64,000 bases of DNA from Actinomycetospora soli (GCF_021026295.1 NZ_JAJNDA010000017.1:1-64000); one strand, 5' to 3'. Numbered from the stretch's first letter, positions 8,315 to 17,431 are shown. Notes: a model not told the origin generated them from the letters alone. Translations and numbers: made by a program.

Positions 8315-11300
8315 TCAGTCCGCCGTCCCCGACGCGCCGTCGGCGCCACGCTCGCCGCCGGGTGACCCGCCCGCGCCACCGGTGCCTCCCCCCGACGCCC
8401 CGGGCGCGTCGATGGTGTCGACGTCGCTCGCGTCGCCACCGTCTCCGCCGTCGCCTCCCGAGCCGGTCGTCCCGGGGGAGGTGGTGGTCGTGTCAGCGCT
8501 CTCGGCGCTGCCCGTCCCGCCGGCACCGCCCGCGCCACCGGCCCCGCCGTCACCGCCGACGCTGTTGGGGAAGCCGCTGGTCGAGGTCCCGGCGTCGCCG
8601 CCGTCCCCGCCGTCGCCGCCGTCCCCGCCGTCCCCGGGGTCGGCGACGGCCGCGCCGTCACCGGTCGCGGTGGCGTTCCCCCCGGCCCCGCCGGTGCCCC
8701 CGGCGCCACCTCGCCCGCCGGCCGAGAGCGAACTGCTGGACCCGGCGGAGCTGTCTCCGGCGGACCCGCCGGCCCCGCCCGTGCCGCCCGTCCCGCCCGT
8801 GCCTGCGGTCGCGGTCGCGGCGCCGGCGCTGGAGCCGGTGCCCGACGTGGCGCTCGCCGTTCCGCCCGCCCCGCCGGCGCCACCGGACCCGCCGGTCCCG
8901 CCGAGGTTCACCTCGCCCGGTCCGGTCGACCCGCCGACGCCTCCGGAGCCCCCGGAGCCGCCGTCGCCGCCGGCGGCGGTCGCCGCCCCGCCGGTGCCCG
9001 TGGTGCCCGGCTCGCCCTGGACGCCGTCGACCGTGCGGGTGCCGCCCGCCCCGCCGTCGCCGCCCGTGGCAGTGGCGTTCTGTCCGGCGCTGCCGGCGAG
9101 ACCGGAACCGCCGGCGCCGCCGAAGTTCTGCTCGTTCCCGACGGCCGGGGTCGCCGGTGCGCCCGCGGCGCCGTCCGTGCCGTTCTCGCCGCGGGCGGTG
9201 GCGGAGCCGCCGGCGCCCCCGACGCCGGGATCGGCCGACGCGGTGCCGTTCGGCGCGAACCCGCCGGCGCCGGTCCCACCCCGGCCGGCGGTGGCGGAGG
9301 CGTTCCCACCCCGTCCGCCGTCGCCGCCGGTGGCGACCACGGTGTTCGTCGCGGAGTCGTAGGTCCCCGTCCCGACGCCACCCGCGCCGCCGTCGCCGGC
9401 GCCGGCTGTGGCGTTCCCGCCCCGACCACCCTCGCCGTCGGTCGCCGTGCCGCCCGGGCTGGTGGTGGCGGTACCGCCGTTGCCGCCCGCCCCGCCGGTG
9501 GCGCTCGCGGCCCCGGCGTCGCCGCCGTCCGACCCGGCCGAGCCGGGGGCACCGTCGGCGGTGGTCGCCGACGCGTTGCCGCCCTGGCCCCCGGCGCCAC
9601 CGGTGGCGGTGGCCTCGCCGTCGGAGCCGCCCGGGCTGCCGGCCTGTCCGGCGTCGGCGGTCGCGGCGCCGCCTGCACCGCCCGCACCGCCGGTGACGTC
9701 GAGGGAACCGCCCGGCCGGACGTTGGCGCTGTCGGCGGAGCCGCCGGCGCCGCCGGCACCACCGGTGGCGGTGGCGTCGCCGCCGTCCCCGCCGGCACCC
9801 GCCGTCGTCGTGGAGGCGCCGTCGCGGATCTCCGTCCCGGTGCCTCCCGCTCCTCCCCGACCGCCCGCCGCGGTCGCCGCGCCACCTGTCCCACCGGGAC
9901 CCTCGACGGCGGAACCGTCGACGCCGCTGATGACGCTCGGCCCGCCCGGGCCGGACCAGCCGGCTCCGCCGGTGGCGGTGGCGTCGCCGCCTCGTCCGCC
10001 CGCGCCGGGGTTCGCGGTGGCGGTCCCGGAGGCGGCGCGGCCGCCGGCGCCGATGCCGCCCTGACCGGCCGTGGCGGTGGCGTTGCCGCCCTGCCCGCCG
10101 TCGCCGCCCGTCGCGGTGGCGTCCTGGCCCCGTGCGCCGACGATGTCCTGGTCGGCGCCGTCCCCTCCGGTACCGCCGGTGGCGGTCGCGTTCCCGCCGA
10201 CCCCGCCCGCGCCGCGGCCGAGCCCCGTCCCGGTGAGCACGAGTCCGCCGTCACCGCCGCGGCCGCCGGTCGCGGTGGCGTCCTGCCCCGCGGTCCCGTT
10301 CCCGGTCGTGGCGTCGGTGCCGTCGTCGCCGGTCGCGGTGGCGTCCCCGCCCCGACCACCGGCCGCCAGGTTCCGGCACTGGCCGTAGCAGATCGCGGTG
10401 CCGCCGCTGCCGCCGTTGCCGCCGATCGCGTTCGTTCCAGTGGCGTCCCCGCCCCGGCCGCCGTTCGCGACGTTCGTGCACACCCCGAGGCAGTACGCGG
10501 TGCCGCCGTTGCCGCCGTTCTCCCCGGCCCGGCCGTCGGCTCCGATGGCCACGTTGGTGCAGGTGCCGATGCAGTAGGCGGTGCCGCCCCGGCCCCCGTT
10601 CACCCCGGGCTTCCCCACCGCGACGTCGGTGCAGGTGCCGAAGCAGAACTCGGTGTTCCCGGTCTTCGAGGAGTACGTCACGAAGCCGTCCCCGCGGGTC
10701 ACCGTGTAGCCCGACCAGGACGTCGGGGCCCACCCCCTCGGGGCCTGCTTCCCCGACGACGCCGGCGAGTTCCCACCGGTACGTGTCAGCGTCGCGACCG
10801 GCCCGGTGCCCTGGTCCCTCGCGGCGGCGTGCACCGCTCCGGTCCGGTCCACCGCGACCACCGTCGGGGCGAACCCGACCGGCACCGACCCGCCCGAGGT
10901 CCACCCGCCGGAGGAGGTCGGCACGATCGCCGAGACGGTGCCCGAACCCGTGTCCGCCGTGAGGACCCGCTTCGACACCGCGTCCCACACCACCGCCACC
11001 GGCGTCGCCCCGACCCCGACCGTCGCGACCTGACGCAGCCCGCCCCGGCCGTCCGGGACGAACACCCGCACCACCGACGCGACCGGGTCGGCCTGGAACA
11101 CCGTCCCGGACACCTGGTCCACCGCCACCCCGTGCGCCGACCCCACCGCCGGGGCCGAGGACCCACCCGACCGGACCACCTGCGGTCCGACCGTCCCCGA
11201 CGACGGCAGCACCGAGAACGGGAGCGCCGAGGACAGCGCCACCGGCACGGACACCTCCGGCGGCGACGGCGCGAACCCCAGCGCCAACGCCAGCGCGGCC

Positions 11301-11362
11301 GGGACGCCGACCGAAGCCGCCGCCACCCGACGTCGAGAAACCTTCCGATGACGACCCGCCAC
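8315..11362 (-). CDS. Secreted glycine-rich repeat protein (PGRS-like) with N-terminal propeller-like domain
   Basis: A 1015-residue exported protein. I start it at GTG 11362 (GAGGGG upstream), giving a basic n-region and hydrophobic AALALALGFA core. Residues ~50-235 resemble beta-propeller blades (HGVAVDQVSGTVFQADP, VAVVWDAVSKRVLTADTGSG, APTVVAVDRTGAVHAA). Residues ~237-327 carry four C-x-G-x-C motifs (CFGTC, CIGTC, CLGVC, CYGQC) at 24-36-residue spacing. From ~330 to the end it is almost wholly GGxGG, GGAGG and GGDATATGG repeats, like mycobacterial PE_PGRS tails but with no PE domain. There is no LPxTG or C-terminal anchor. Function is unknown; a cell-surface or matrix role is inference. 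A NarL-type two-component system lies immediately upstream on the same strand. Confidence 0.8.
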   Translation of the reverse strand: MAGRHRKVSRRRVAAASVGVPAALALALGFAPSPPEVSVPVALSSALPFSVLPSSGTVGPQVVRSGGSSAPAVGSAHGVAVDQVSGTVFQADPVASVVRVFVPDGRGGLRQVATVGVGATPVAVVWDAVSKRVLTADTGSGTVSAIVPTSSGGWTSGGSVPVGFAPTVVAVDRTGAVHAAARDQGTGPVATLTRTGGNSPASSGKQAPRGWAPTSWSGYTVTRGDGFVTYSSKTGNTEFCFGTCTDVAVGKPGVNGGRGGTAYCIGTCTNVAIGADGRAGENGGNGGTAYCLGVCTNVANGGRGGDATGTNAIGGNGGSGGTAICYGQCRNLAAGGRGGDATATGDDGTDATTGNGTAGQDATATGGRGGDGGLVLTGTGLGRGAGGVGGNATATGGTGGDGADQDIVGARGQDATATGGDGGQGGNATATAGQGGIGAGGRAASGTATANPGAGGRGGDATATGGAGWSGPGGPSVISGVDGSAVEGPGGTGGAATAAGGRGGAGGTGTEIRDGASTTTAGAGGDGGDATATGGAGGAGGSADSANVRPGGSLDVTGGAGGAGGAATADAGQAGSPGGSDGEATATGGAGGQGGNASATTADGAPGSAGSDGGDAGAASATGGAGGNGGTATTSPGGTATDGEGGRGGNATAGAGDGGAGGVGTGTYDSATNTVVATGGDGGRGGNASATAGRGGTGAGGFAPNGTASADPGVGGAGGSATARGENGTDGAAGAPATPAVGNEQNFGGAGGSGLAGSAGQNATATGGDGGAGGTRTVDGVQGEPGTTGTGGAATAAGGDGGSGGSGGVGGSTGPGEVNLGGTGGSGGAGGAGGTASATSGTGSSAGAATATAGTGGTGGTGGAGGSAGDSSAGSSSSLSAGGRGGAGGTGGAGGNATATGDGAAVADPGDGGDGGDGGDGGDAGTSTSGFPNSVGGDGGAGGAGGAGGTGSAESADTTTTSPGTTGSGGDGGDGGDASDVDTIDAPGASGGGTGGAGGSPGGERGADGASGTAD

Positions 11363-11422
11363 GGCTGTTACCCCTCGTGAGACCCCGCGACAGGACCCGG
11401 TCCCCCGACCACCCCGTCGCAC

Positions 11423-11446
11423 GCGTGATCAAGACTGTGATCACGC
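11423..11446. promoter_or_regulatory. Inverted repeat upstream of the glycine-rich gene
   Basis: GCGTGATCA-AGACTG-TGATCACGC: perfect 9-bp arms around a 6-bp centre, about 60 bp upstream of the glycine-rich gene start and 53 bp past the response-regulator stop. Position and symmetry suit a dimeric regulator site; the response regulator next door is the obvious candidate, by inference. Confidence 0.5.
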
Positions 11447-11498
11447 ACGGCAGATCGACAAGCGACCTAAGTCCTGTCACATGCGTCCGAACGAGTGA

Positions 11499-12137
11499 CT
11501 ACCGCGTCAGATGGCGTACCACCGCCAGGACGCGGCGGTGGTCGTCGGCGTCGTCGGGCAGGCCCAGCGCCTCGTAGATCCCCGAGACGTGCGCGACGAC
11601 CGCCTTCTCGGTGATCCCGAGCCGACGGGCGATCGCCGCGTTGCTGCGCCCCTCCGCCACGAGCCCCAGCACCTCGCGCCGCCGGGCCGAGAGCCGCTCC
11701 ACCCCGTCGTCGCGCCGGTCGAGCATCGCGGTGACGACCTCGGGGTCGAGCGCGACGTCCCCGGCCCCGACCCGCCGCAGGTCGCGCACGAAGTTCTCGA
11801 CGTCGGCCACCCGCTGCTTGAGCAGGTAGCCGACCCCGCGCGGCCGCGCGCCGAGCAGTTCGAGCGCGTACTGCCCGTGCACGTGCTGGGACAGGACCAC
11901 CAGCCCGACGTCGGGGCGCACGGCCCGCACACGGATCGCCGCCCGCAGCCCGTCGTCGGTGCGGTCGGGCGGCATGCGGATGTCGGTCAGCACGAGCTCG
12001 GGGCCGAGGCGCACGGCCGCGTCGACCACCGATGTCGCGTCACCGACGGCGGCCACGACGTCGAAGCCCTCGCGCCGCAGGAGCAGGGACAGCCCCTCGC
12101 GCAGCAGGGCCTCGTCCTCGCCGATCACGACCCGCAC
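11499..12137 (-). CDS. NarL/LuxR-family DNA-binding response regulator
   Basis: A 212-residue two-domain regulator. Receiver: acidic pair E7/D8 (IGEDEALLREG), phospho-acceptor Asp52 in LTDIRMP, and the conserved Lys in YLLKQRV near 102. C-terminal LuxR-type HTH: LSARRREVLGLVAEGRSNAA then GITEKAVVAHVSGIYEALGL. I start at GTG 12137 because the receiver fold begins there; upstream residues are the kinase tail read in another frame. It overlaps the histidine kinase stop by 13 nt, so the pair is translationally coupled. The target is likely local: the glycine-rich gene lies just downstream and both intervening promoters carry palindromes. Confidence 0.92.
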   Translation of the reverse strand: MRVVIGEDEALLREGLSLLLRREGFDVVAAVGDATSVVDAAVRLGPELVLTDIRMPPDRTDDGLRAAIRVRAVRPDVGLVVLSQHVHGQYALELLGARPRGVGYLLKQRVADVENFVRDLRRVGAGDVALDPEVVTAMLDRRDDGVERLSARRREVLGLVAEGRSNAAIARRLGITEKAVVAHVSGIYEALGLPDDADDHRRVLAVVRHLTR

Positions 12138-13828
12138 GGCAGCTCCGCGCTCAACGTCGTCCCGCGCCCGTCGGGGCTGTCCACCCGGAAGCGGCCGCCG
12201 AGCGCCTCGACCCGGTCGCGCAGGCCCCGCAACCCGGTCCCGCCCGTGGCGACGGCCCCGCCGCACCCGTCGTCGGCCACGACGACCCGCAACGTCCCCG
12301 CCGCCCGGTGCAGGCCGACCTCGAGCGTGGACGCCCCCGCGTGCTTGACGGCGTTGGTGATGGCCTCGGCGACCAGGTGGAACGTCGTGCCCTCGACCGA
12401 GGGCGGCAGCCGTGCCCCGTCCGCGTCGTCGGTGGCGTCGAGCGTGGCGCGCAGCGGGGTCCGGGCCAGCATGTCCTCGACGGCGGCCCGCACCCCACGC
12501 TCGATGAGAAGCGCGGGCATGACGCCGGCGACGATGAGGCGGACCTCCGCGGCCACCTCGTCGACGTCCCGGCGGAAGGCCTCGAGCTCGGCCGGGGTGC
12601 CCTGCGCGGTGCCGGCGCGCAGGGCGAGCAGCACGAGCCGGCTCTGCAGGCGGTCGTGCAGGTCGCGCGCGAGCCGGCGGCGTTCGCGGTCCCCCGCCTC
12701 GACCAGGCGGGTCCGCGACTCCCGCAGCTGCTCCTGCTCGGCGAGCAGCCGCGCCGTGAGCCGCTCCCGGTCCACGGCGATCGCCACGACACGGCCCGCC
12801 GCGCGCACCGTCTCCGGATCCGGCTGCAGCGTCGGGTCGTGGACGATCGCCCCCACGGCCCGGCCCCCCAGCTCGATCGGCACGAGCTCCCGGCCCGGCG
12901 GGACGACGGCGGGTCGGCCCTCCCCGTCCACCCAGCGGCCGTCATCGCCGCGGAAGGCCAGGGTCAGCGACGGATCCCCCAGCGCCCGGGCCAGTGCGGG
13001 CCCGACCTCGCCGCGGCCGCGGTCGGTCGTCCCCAGCCACATCCCGAGCTCCTCGATCCCCATCGTGCGGGCGAAGCCGCCGAGTGCGATGCCGGTGGCG
13101 AACGCGACCGGCACCCCGGCCAGGACGGACACCTGGAACCAGTCGACGAGCCCGGGGTCGACCGTCATGACGCGGTAGAGGTTGCCGGAGACCACCACGG
13201 CGACGACGGCGCCACCGCCGTAGAGGTAGAGCGGTGCCAGGACGGTGCGGTCGGCGGCGGACGCGGCGCGGAGCCTGCGCACCAGCAGGAACGCGGTCGC
13301 GAGGATCACGACGAAGGCGCAGGTGGAATTGACCGCCCGGCCGACGAACAGCAGGTCCGGGCGGTCGGCGACCACGAACGGCGACGCCGGGGACCACAGC
13401 CAGACCGGTGCCTGGAGCACGGTGGTCGTCACGTACCCCCCGGCGACGAGGACACGCGGACCCCGCTCGCGCACGCGGCCCGAGGGGAACGACAACAGGA
13501 CGTGCAGCAGGATCGCCACCGGCACGGTCGCGACGACGATGCCGACGCCGACCAGGGCCGGGACCGGGGTGGCCGCGAGCGCGCAGAGCAGCCACACCCC
13601 GCCGCCCGCGCTCAGCAGCGGCCCGATCCGGCTCCCCGGCCGTCGGGACCACGCCACCAGGCCGGCCCCGAGATAGATCCACGCGGTCACCACGTAGGAG
13701 AGTCCCGACGCGGCGATCGCGGCCGTGGTCGGGACGATCAGGAGCGCCACGACGACCCCGCCGGCCAGCCCGAACGCCCCGAGCTGCCACAGCGCCGTGA
13801 CCGGCGCGCCGGTGATCGAACGCCGCAC
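12125..13828 (-). CDS. Sensor histidine kinase, NarL-type (HisKA_3)
   Basis: A 567-residue membrane kinase. The first ~260 residues contain six to eight hydrophobic helices (GLAGGVVVALLIVPTTAAI, ALVGVGIVVATVPVAILLH, AFVVILATAFLLV and others) with no large extracellular domain. A GAF-like linker follows, then the dimerisation motif ERRRLARDLHDRLQ near 380 (phospho-acceptor His) and a HATPase with NAVKHAG near 490 and DDGCGG near 521. It forms an operon with the overlapping response regulator. Its promoter, shared with the divergent small gene at 13948, contains a perfect 14-bp palindrome that may be an autoregulatory site. The signal is unknown. Confidence 0.92.
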   Translation of the reverse strand: MRRSITGAPVTALWQLGAFGLAGGVVVALLIVPTTAAIAASGLSYVVTAWIYLGAGLVAWSRRPGSRIGPLLSAGGGVWLLCALAATPVPALVGVGIVVATVPVAILLHVLLSFPSGRVRERGPRVLVAGGYVTTTVLQAPVWLWSPASPFVVADRPDLLFVGRAVNSTCAFVVILATAFLLVRRLRAASAADRTVLAPLYLYGGGAVVAVVVSGNLYRVMTVDPGLVDWFQVSVLAGVPVAFATGIALGGFARTMGIEELGMWLGTTDRGRGEVGPALARALGDPSLTLAFRGDDGRWVDGEGRPAVVPPGRELVPIELGGRAVGAIVHDPTLQPDPETVRAAGRVVAIAVDRERLTARLLAEQEQLRESRTRLVEAGDRERRRLARDLHDRLQSRLVLLALRAGTAQGTPAELEAFRRDVDEVAAEVRLIVAGVMPALLIERGVRAAVEDMLARTPLRATLDATDDADGARLPPSVEGTTFHLVAEAITNAVKHAGASTLEVGLHRAAGTLRVVVADDGCGGAVATGGTGLRGLRDRVEALGGRFRVDSPDGRGTTLSAELPCGS

Positions 13829-13871
13829 GGCCGAAGAGTCGCAGACCTGCCGCCCACCGGTCTACGCGGAC

Positions 13872-13885
13872 GGGACCTAGGTCCC
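13872..13885. promoter_or_regulatory. Perfect palindrome in the kinase promoter
   Basis: GGGACCTAGGTCCC, 44 bp upstream of the kinase start and 62 bp upstream of the divergent GTG at 13948. Two further short inverted repeats follow: GGGAG-TGAA-CTCCC (13896-13909) and GGGGG-CAA-CCCCC (13919-13931). Confidence 0.5.
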
Positions 13886-13947
13886 CTCGACAACCGGGAG
13901 TGAACTCCCTGGTGAGCAGGGGGCAACCCCCGTAGCGTCCGCCAGTC

Positions 13948-14319
13948 GTGAGCACCCCGACCGACCGCCACCACGGACCGCCCGGAGGCCTGCTCTTCAC
14001 CCCGGCGACCGCCCCCTTCCCGCTGCCCCGACGCCCCCTCCCGGCCGCGCCCGTCCGGGGCCCCGGACCGGGGTGGGTGCAGGTCGGGCCGGCGGGGCGC
14101 GACGTCGACGAGATCGAGCGCGGGTTCGCCGCCGCCTGGCGGGACGCGCCGTGGCCCGCCCGGCCCTGGCAGATCCTGGCGGCGGCCGACGCGGGCGGGG
14201 TCGACCTGCGCACCCGGGTGGCCCTGCTCGAGCTGCCCGCCCGCACCTACCGCTCGCCGCGGGAGGTCGCCGCGGTGCTCGCACGGCTCCCGCCCGCGCA
14301 CGCCCGCCGCCGGGACTGA
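13948..14319 (+). CDS. Hypothetical protein
   Basis: A 123-residue protein I do not recognise. It has a Pro-rich N-terminal third and a compact helical C-terminal part with aromatic residues (FAAAWRDAPWPARPWQILAA, then RTRVALLELPARTYRSPREV). No signal peptide or membrane segment. GTG start, divergent from the two-component system across a palindrome-rich 119-bp promoter region, so it may belong to the same regulon. Confidence 0.55.
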   Translation: MSTPTDRHHGPPGGLLFTPATAPFPLPRRPLPAAPVRGPGPGWVQVGPAGRDVDEIERGFAAAWRDAPWPARPWQILAAADAGGVDLRTRVALLELPARTYRSPREVAAVLARLPPAHARRRD

Positions 14320-14364
14320 CCCGCCCACACCGGACGCCCACGCCCGGACGGGCATGATTCACCC

Positions 14365-15573
14365 GTGCGTGTCGCTCCCCTGCTGACGACCGTCGCGCTC
14401 GCGGCCGTCGTCGCCACCGCCTGCTCCTCGGCGCCCGCCCCGACGGCCCCGACCACGGCGGCCCCGTCCTCCGGCTCCAGCGCCCCGGCGGCGCCCGCCA
14501 CCGGGCCGCTGCGCGTGGAACGCGTCGCCGAGGGCCTCGACAAGCCCTGGGACGTCACGTGGGCCCGCGGCCGCATGCTCGTCACCCAGCGCGAGGGCAC
14601 CCTCTCCACGATCGCCGACGGGCGGGTGCAGCCGGTCCGGGCCGACCTCGCGAGCGTCTACGCCCGCGGCGAGGGCGGGCTCATGGGCATCGCCGCCTAC
14701 CCCGACGACTCGGGGCGCTTCGTCACCTGCCAGACCCACCAGGAGGGCGGCCGACCGGTCGACGTCCGGGTGGTGGCGTGGCAGCTCGCCGAGGACGGCA
14801 CGAGCGCCACGCGCACGAAGGACCCGCTGGTCGGCGGGCTGCCGATCAACCCCTCGGGACGCCACTCCGGCTGCCGGCCGACCTTCGGCCCCGACGGCGC
14901 GCTGTGGATCGGCACCGGCGACACCGCCCGCGCCACCATCCCGCAGGACCGCACCGCGCTCGGCGGCAAGGTGCTGCGCGTCGACCCGGAGACCGGTGGC
15001 CCCGCGGCGGGCAACCCGTTCGCCTCGTCCGGCAGCGCGGCGGAGCGCCTCATCTCCGGCTACGGCCACCGCAACGTCCAGGCGGTCGCGTTCCAGCCGG
15101 GCACCGGCACCGGGTGGAGCGTCGAGCACGGTCCCGACGTCGACGACGAGGTCAACGTCGTCATCCCCGGCCGCAACTACGGCTGGGACCCGGCCCGCGG
15201 CGGCGAGACGCCCGGCGGGTACGACGAGGACGTCCCGATGACCGACCTGCGCCGCTACCCCGACGCCGTGCCCGCCGCGTGGAGCTCCGGCGACCCGACG
15301 ATCGCCACCAGCGGCGGCGCGTTCGTCTCCGGTCCGGCGTGGGGCGACCTCGACGGGGCCCTCGCGGTCACCGCGCAGAAGGGTGAGAAGCTGCTGTTCA
15401 TGCGCCCCGGTACCGGCCCCGACGCGCAGCGCATCGTGTCGGTGTCCACCCCCGCCGAGCTCGACGGCGAGTTCGGGCGGCTGCGCGGGGCCCGGGTCGG
15501 CCCCGACGGCGCGCTCTACCTCACCACCGACAACGGCGACGACGACGTGGTCCTGCGCGTCACCCGAGGGTGA
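14365..15573 (+). CDS. PQQ-dependent sugar dehydrogenase lipoprotein (GSDH family)
   Basis: A 402-residue lipoprotein. The signal peptide ends in lipobox ATAC (Cys20), followed by an Ala/Pro/Ser linker (~21-50) and a six-bladed glucose/sorbosone dehydrogenase propeller. Family signatures are GLDKPWDVTW near 60, GEGGLMGIA near 102, RHSGCRPTFGPDGALWIGTGD near 165-190 (catalytic His region), SGYGHRNVQ near 230, and EHGPDVDDEVNVV near 254. It oxidises aldose sugars outside the membrane, with PQQ as the usual cofactor; substrate unknown. The last four bases are shared with the next gene (GTGA), showing tight coupling to the EEP membrane protein. Confidence 0.9.
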   Translation: MRVAPLLTTVALAAVVATACSSAPAPTAPTTAAPSSGSSAPAAPATGPLRVERVAEGLDKPWDVTWARGRMLVTQREGTLSTIADGRVQPVRADLASVYARGEGGLMGIAAYPDDSGRFVTCQTHQEGGRPVDVRVVAWQLAEDGTSATRTKDPLVGGLPINPSGRHSGCRPTFGPDGALWIGTGDTARATIPQDRTALGGKVLRVDPETGGPAAGNPFASSGSAAERLISGYGHRNVQAVAFQPGTGTGWSVEHGPDVDDEVNVVIPGRNYGWDPARGGETPGGYDEDVPMTDLRRYPDAVPAAWSSGDPTIATSGGAFVSGPAWGDLDGALAVTAQKGEKLLFMRPGTGPDAQRIVSVSTPAELDGEFGRLRGARVGPDGALYLTTDNGDDDVVLRVTRG

Positions 15574-16826
15574 CCCGGCCCGCCTGGTGGGAGCAGGGAC
15601 CCGGGCCCGACGGCGGCCGGGGTCCGGGGGGCCCACGCCCACCCGGCGGTCAGCGCGCTCCTGACGGCAGGTCCGGTCCCCCCGGGCCGCCGCGCGGCGG
15701 CCCGGGGGGACCTGCGGGTCCCCGCCCGGCGCCCACCGCGCGCTACGACGGCCCGCCCGGGTGGCACGTGCCGCCGCCGGCCCCGCCCCGCGGCGGTCCG
15801 CCGCCGGCGCCGCGGCGACGCCCGACCTCGCGGTGGCGCGTGCCGGGGGCACCGGCGGTCGTCGGCGCGGCCGTGCTCGCCGGGATCGTCGGCGTGGTGC
15901 TGTTCCCCGAGGCGCTGGGGCTCGACGAGCGCTCGCCGTTCGTCCAGGTCGTGGCGTTCCGCCCGCAACTGGCCACGGTCGCGTTCGTGCTCGCCGTGCT
16001 CGCGGCGTTCGGGGCCTGGCGCCGGGCGGCGTCGGGCACGCTCGTGGTCGCGCTGGCGGTGGGGCTCGTCGGCGGCGTCGGGGTTGCCGAGGCGGCGGGC
16101 CGCGGACTCGGCGGGACGACGGTCGAGGACACGTCCGGCGGACTCGTCGTCCTCGCGCTGAACACCTACACCGGGCTCGCCGACGCCGACGACCTCGCCG
16201 CGCTGATCCAGGCCCGCAACCCCGACCTCGTCTCCCTCCCCGAGGCCCGCGGCGACCTGCGCCGTCGGCTGGAGTCGCGGCTCGACGAGGGTCAGGGCGG
16301 CTCCGGGTACCGCTCCTACTCCGCGGACGACGCCGACGACGCCTCCGGGATGACCGTGTTCGTGCGCTCCTCGCTGGGCCGGCCCACCGTCACCCAGGAC
16401 CGCGACGGGACGTACCCGGCGATCGTCGTCGACCTGCCGCGCTCTGCCCCCGGGGTGGCGTCCGGACTGCGCTTCGTCGCCGACCACCCGCGCTCGCCGA
16501 AGCCGGGCGACACCTACGGCTGGGTCCGCGACGTCGGCCGCCTCGCCCGGTGGTGCGACGCCGACCGGCCCACGATCATCGCCGGCGACATGAACGCGAC
16601 CGCCGACCACGCGCTGTTCCGGTCGTCCACCGCGAACTGCACCGACGCCGGGTCGGCGACCGGGGACGGCGTCACCGGCACCTGGCCGTCCTGGGTCCCC
16701 GGGTTCCTCGGGGCGCAGATCGACCACGTGCTCGTCGCCGGGGGCCCGCAGCCGCTCGGGTTCGAGGTCGCCCGGGTCGGCGGCACCGACCACCGGGCGG
16801 TGCTGGCGCGCATCGGGTCGGGCTGA
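15570..16826 (+). CDS. Membrane endonuclease/exonuclease/phosphatase (EEP) family protein, paralog 1
   Basis: A 418-residue protein with a Pro/Gly-rich cytoplasmic N-terminal tail (~85 residues), three hydrophobic helices (VVGAAVLAGIVGVVLF, LATVAFVLAVLAAF, TLVVALAVGLVGGVGV) and a C-terminal EEP domain facing outward. Metal/catalytic motifs: LNTYTG (Asn), SLPEA (Glu), GDMNATADH (Asp/Asn), QIDHVLV and the terminal GGTDHRAV (Asp-His). The family includes phosphodiesterases and sphingomyelinase-like enzymes; the substrate cannot be told. GTG start overlaps the sugar dehydrogenase stop by 4 nt. Two close paralogs lie at 41033 and 45481. Confidence 0.88.
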   Translation: MTRPAWWEQGPGPDGGRGPGGPRPPGGQRAPDGRSGPPGPPRGGPGGPAGPRPAPTARYDGPPGWHVPPPAPPRGGPPPAPRRRPTSRWRVPGAPAVVGAAVLAGIVGVVLFPEALGLDERSPFVQVVAFRPQLATVAFVLAVLAAFGAWRRAASGTLVVALAVGLVGGVGVAEAAGRGLGGTTVEDTSGGLVVLALNTYTGLADADDLAALIQARNPDLVSLPEARGDLRRRLESRLDEGQGGSGYRSYSADDADDASGMTVFVRSSLGRPTVTQDRDGTYPAIVVDLPRSAPGVASGLRFVADHPRSPKPGDTYGWVRDVGRLARWCDADRPTIIAGDMNATADHALFRSSTANCTDAGSATGDGVTGTWPSWVPGFLGAQIDHVLVAGGPQPLGFEVARVGGTDHRAVLARIGSG

Positions 16827-16858
16827 CCGCTCCGGGCCCGCCCCGGTCGTGGTGAGGG

Positions 16859-17431
16859 TCAGCGCACCCGCTGCATCCCGGGGACCGGCCGGACCGAGCC
16901 GAGCGCGCCCGGGTCCCGCGGGGCGGGCACGACGGCGGCGGGGACCTCCGGGGACTGCGGGGCCGGCGCGCGGCGCGGGGCGCGCCGCAGCCGCGGCTGG
17001 AGCTCGGGCTCGCGGAGCCGGCGGGCGCTCTCCCGGACGGCGTCCCGGGCGCCCGCACGGGTGTGGGCGAGGAGCTCGTGCATCGCGGCCGCCATCGGGC
17101 GGGGCAGCCGGGAGGAGGCGGCGACGCGCGCCAGCGGCTCCAGTCCGGGCGCGGCGTCGCGCAGCAGCGCGGCCACCTCGGCCTCGTCCACGGGCGGCGT
17201 GGTGACGATCCGCTCGCCCAGCGCGGTCTGCCAGGCCCGGACGCGCTCGCTGAAGGCGGTGGACAGCCGCTCGACCAGGCGGGCCTCGACGTAGGTGCCC
17301 ATGCGGCCGTCGATCGGCGGGAGGGACTCGAGCCCGTGGTCGTCGCCGTGGCGGAACCCGTCGATCCAGGCCACCCAGCGGGCGTAGCCGCCGCGATGGT
17401 CCGGTGCGTCCGCCGTTCGTCCGGCATCCAT
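16859..17431 (-). CDS. Hypothetical helical protein
   Basis: A 190-residue soluble protein of no family I recognise. The N-terminal part has several aromatics (GGYARWVAWIDGFRHGDDHG), the middle is helical (LSTAFSERVRAWQTALGERI; EVAALLRDAAPGLEPLARVA), and the tail is Arg/Pro-rich and probably disordered. The start at ATG 17431 is supported by GGAG 5-8 nt upstream. It lies downstream of the RDD gene on the same strand but behind a strong terminator, so it has its own promoter. Confidence 0.65.
   Translation of the reverse strand: MDAGRTADAPDHRGGYARWVAWIDGFRHGDDHGLESLPPIDGRMGTYVEARLVERLSTAFSERVRAWQTALGERIVTTPPVDEAEVAALLRDAAPGLEPLARVAASSRLPRPMAAAMHELLAHTRAGARDAVRESARRLREPELQPRLRRAPRRAPAPQSPEVPAAVVPAPRDPGALGSVRPVPGMQRVR

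Noticed and set aside
8262-10388. Proline-rich collagen-like open frames antisense to the glycine-rich gene
   Set aside because: PP repeats are the reverse complement of GG codons; there is no signal peptide or ribosome site, while the minus strand has both.
12032-13903. Long plus-strand frame opposite the histidine kinase
   Set aside because: The kinase has intact H, N and G boxes; the opposite frame is low-complexity Arg/Asp/Gly text.
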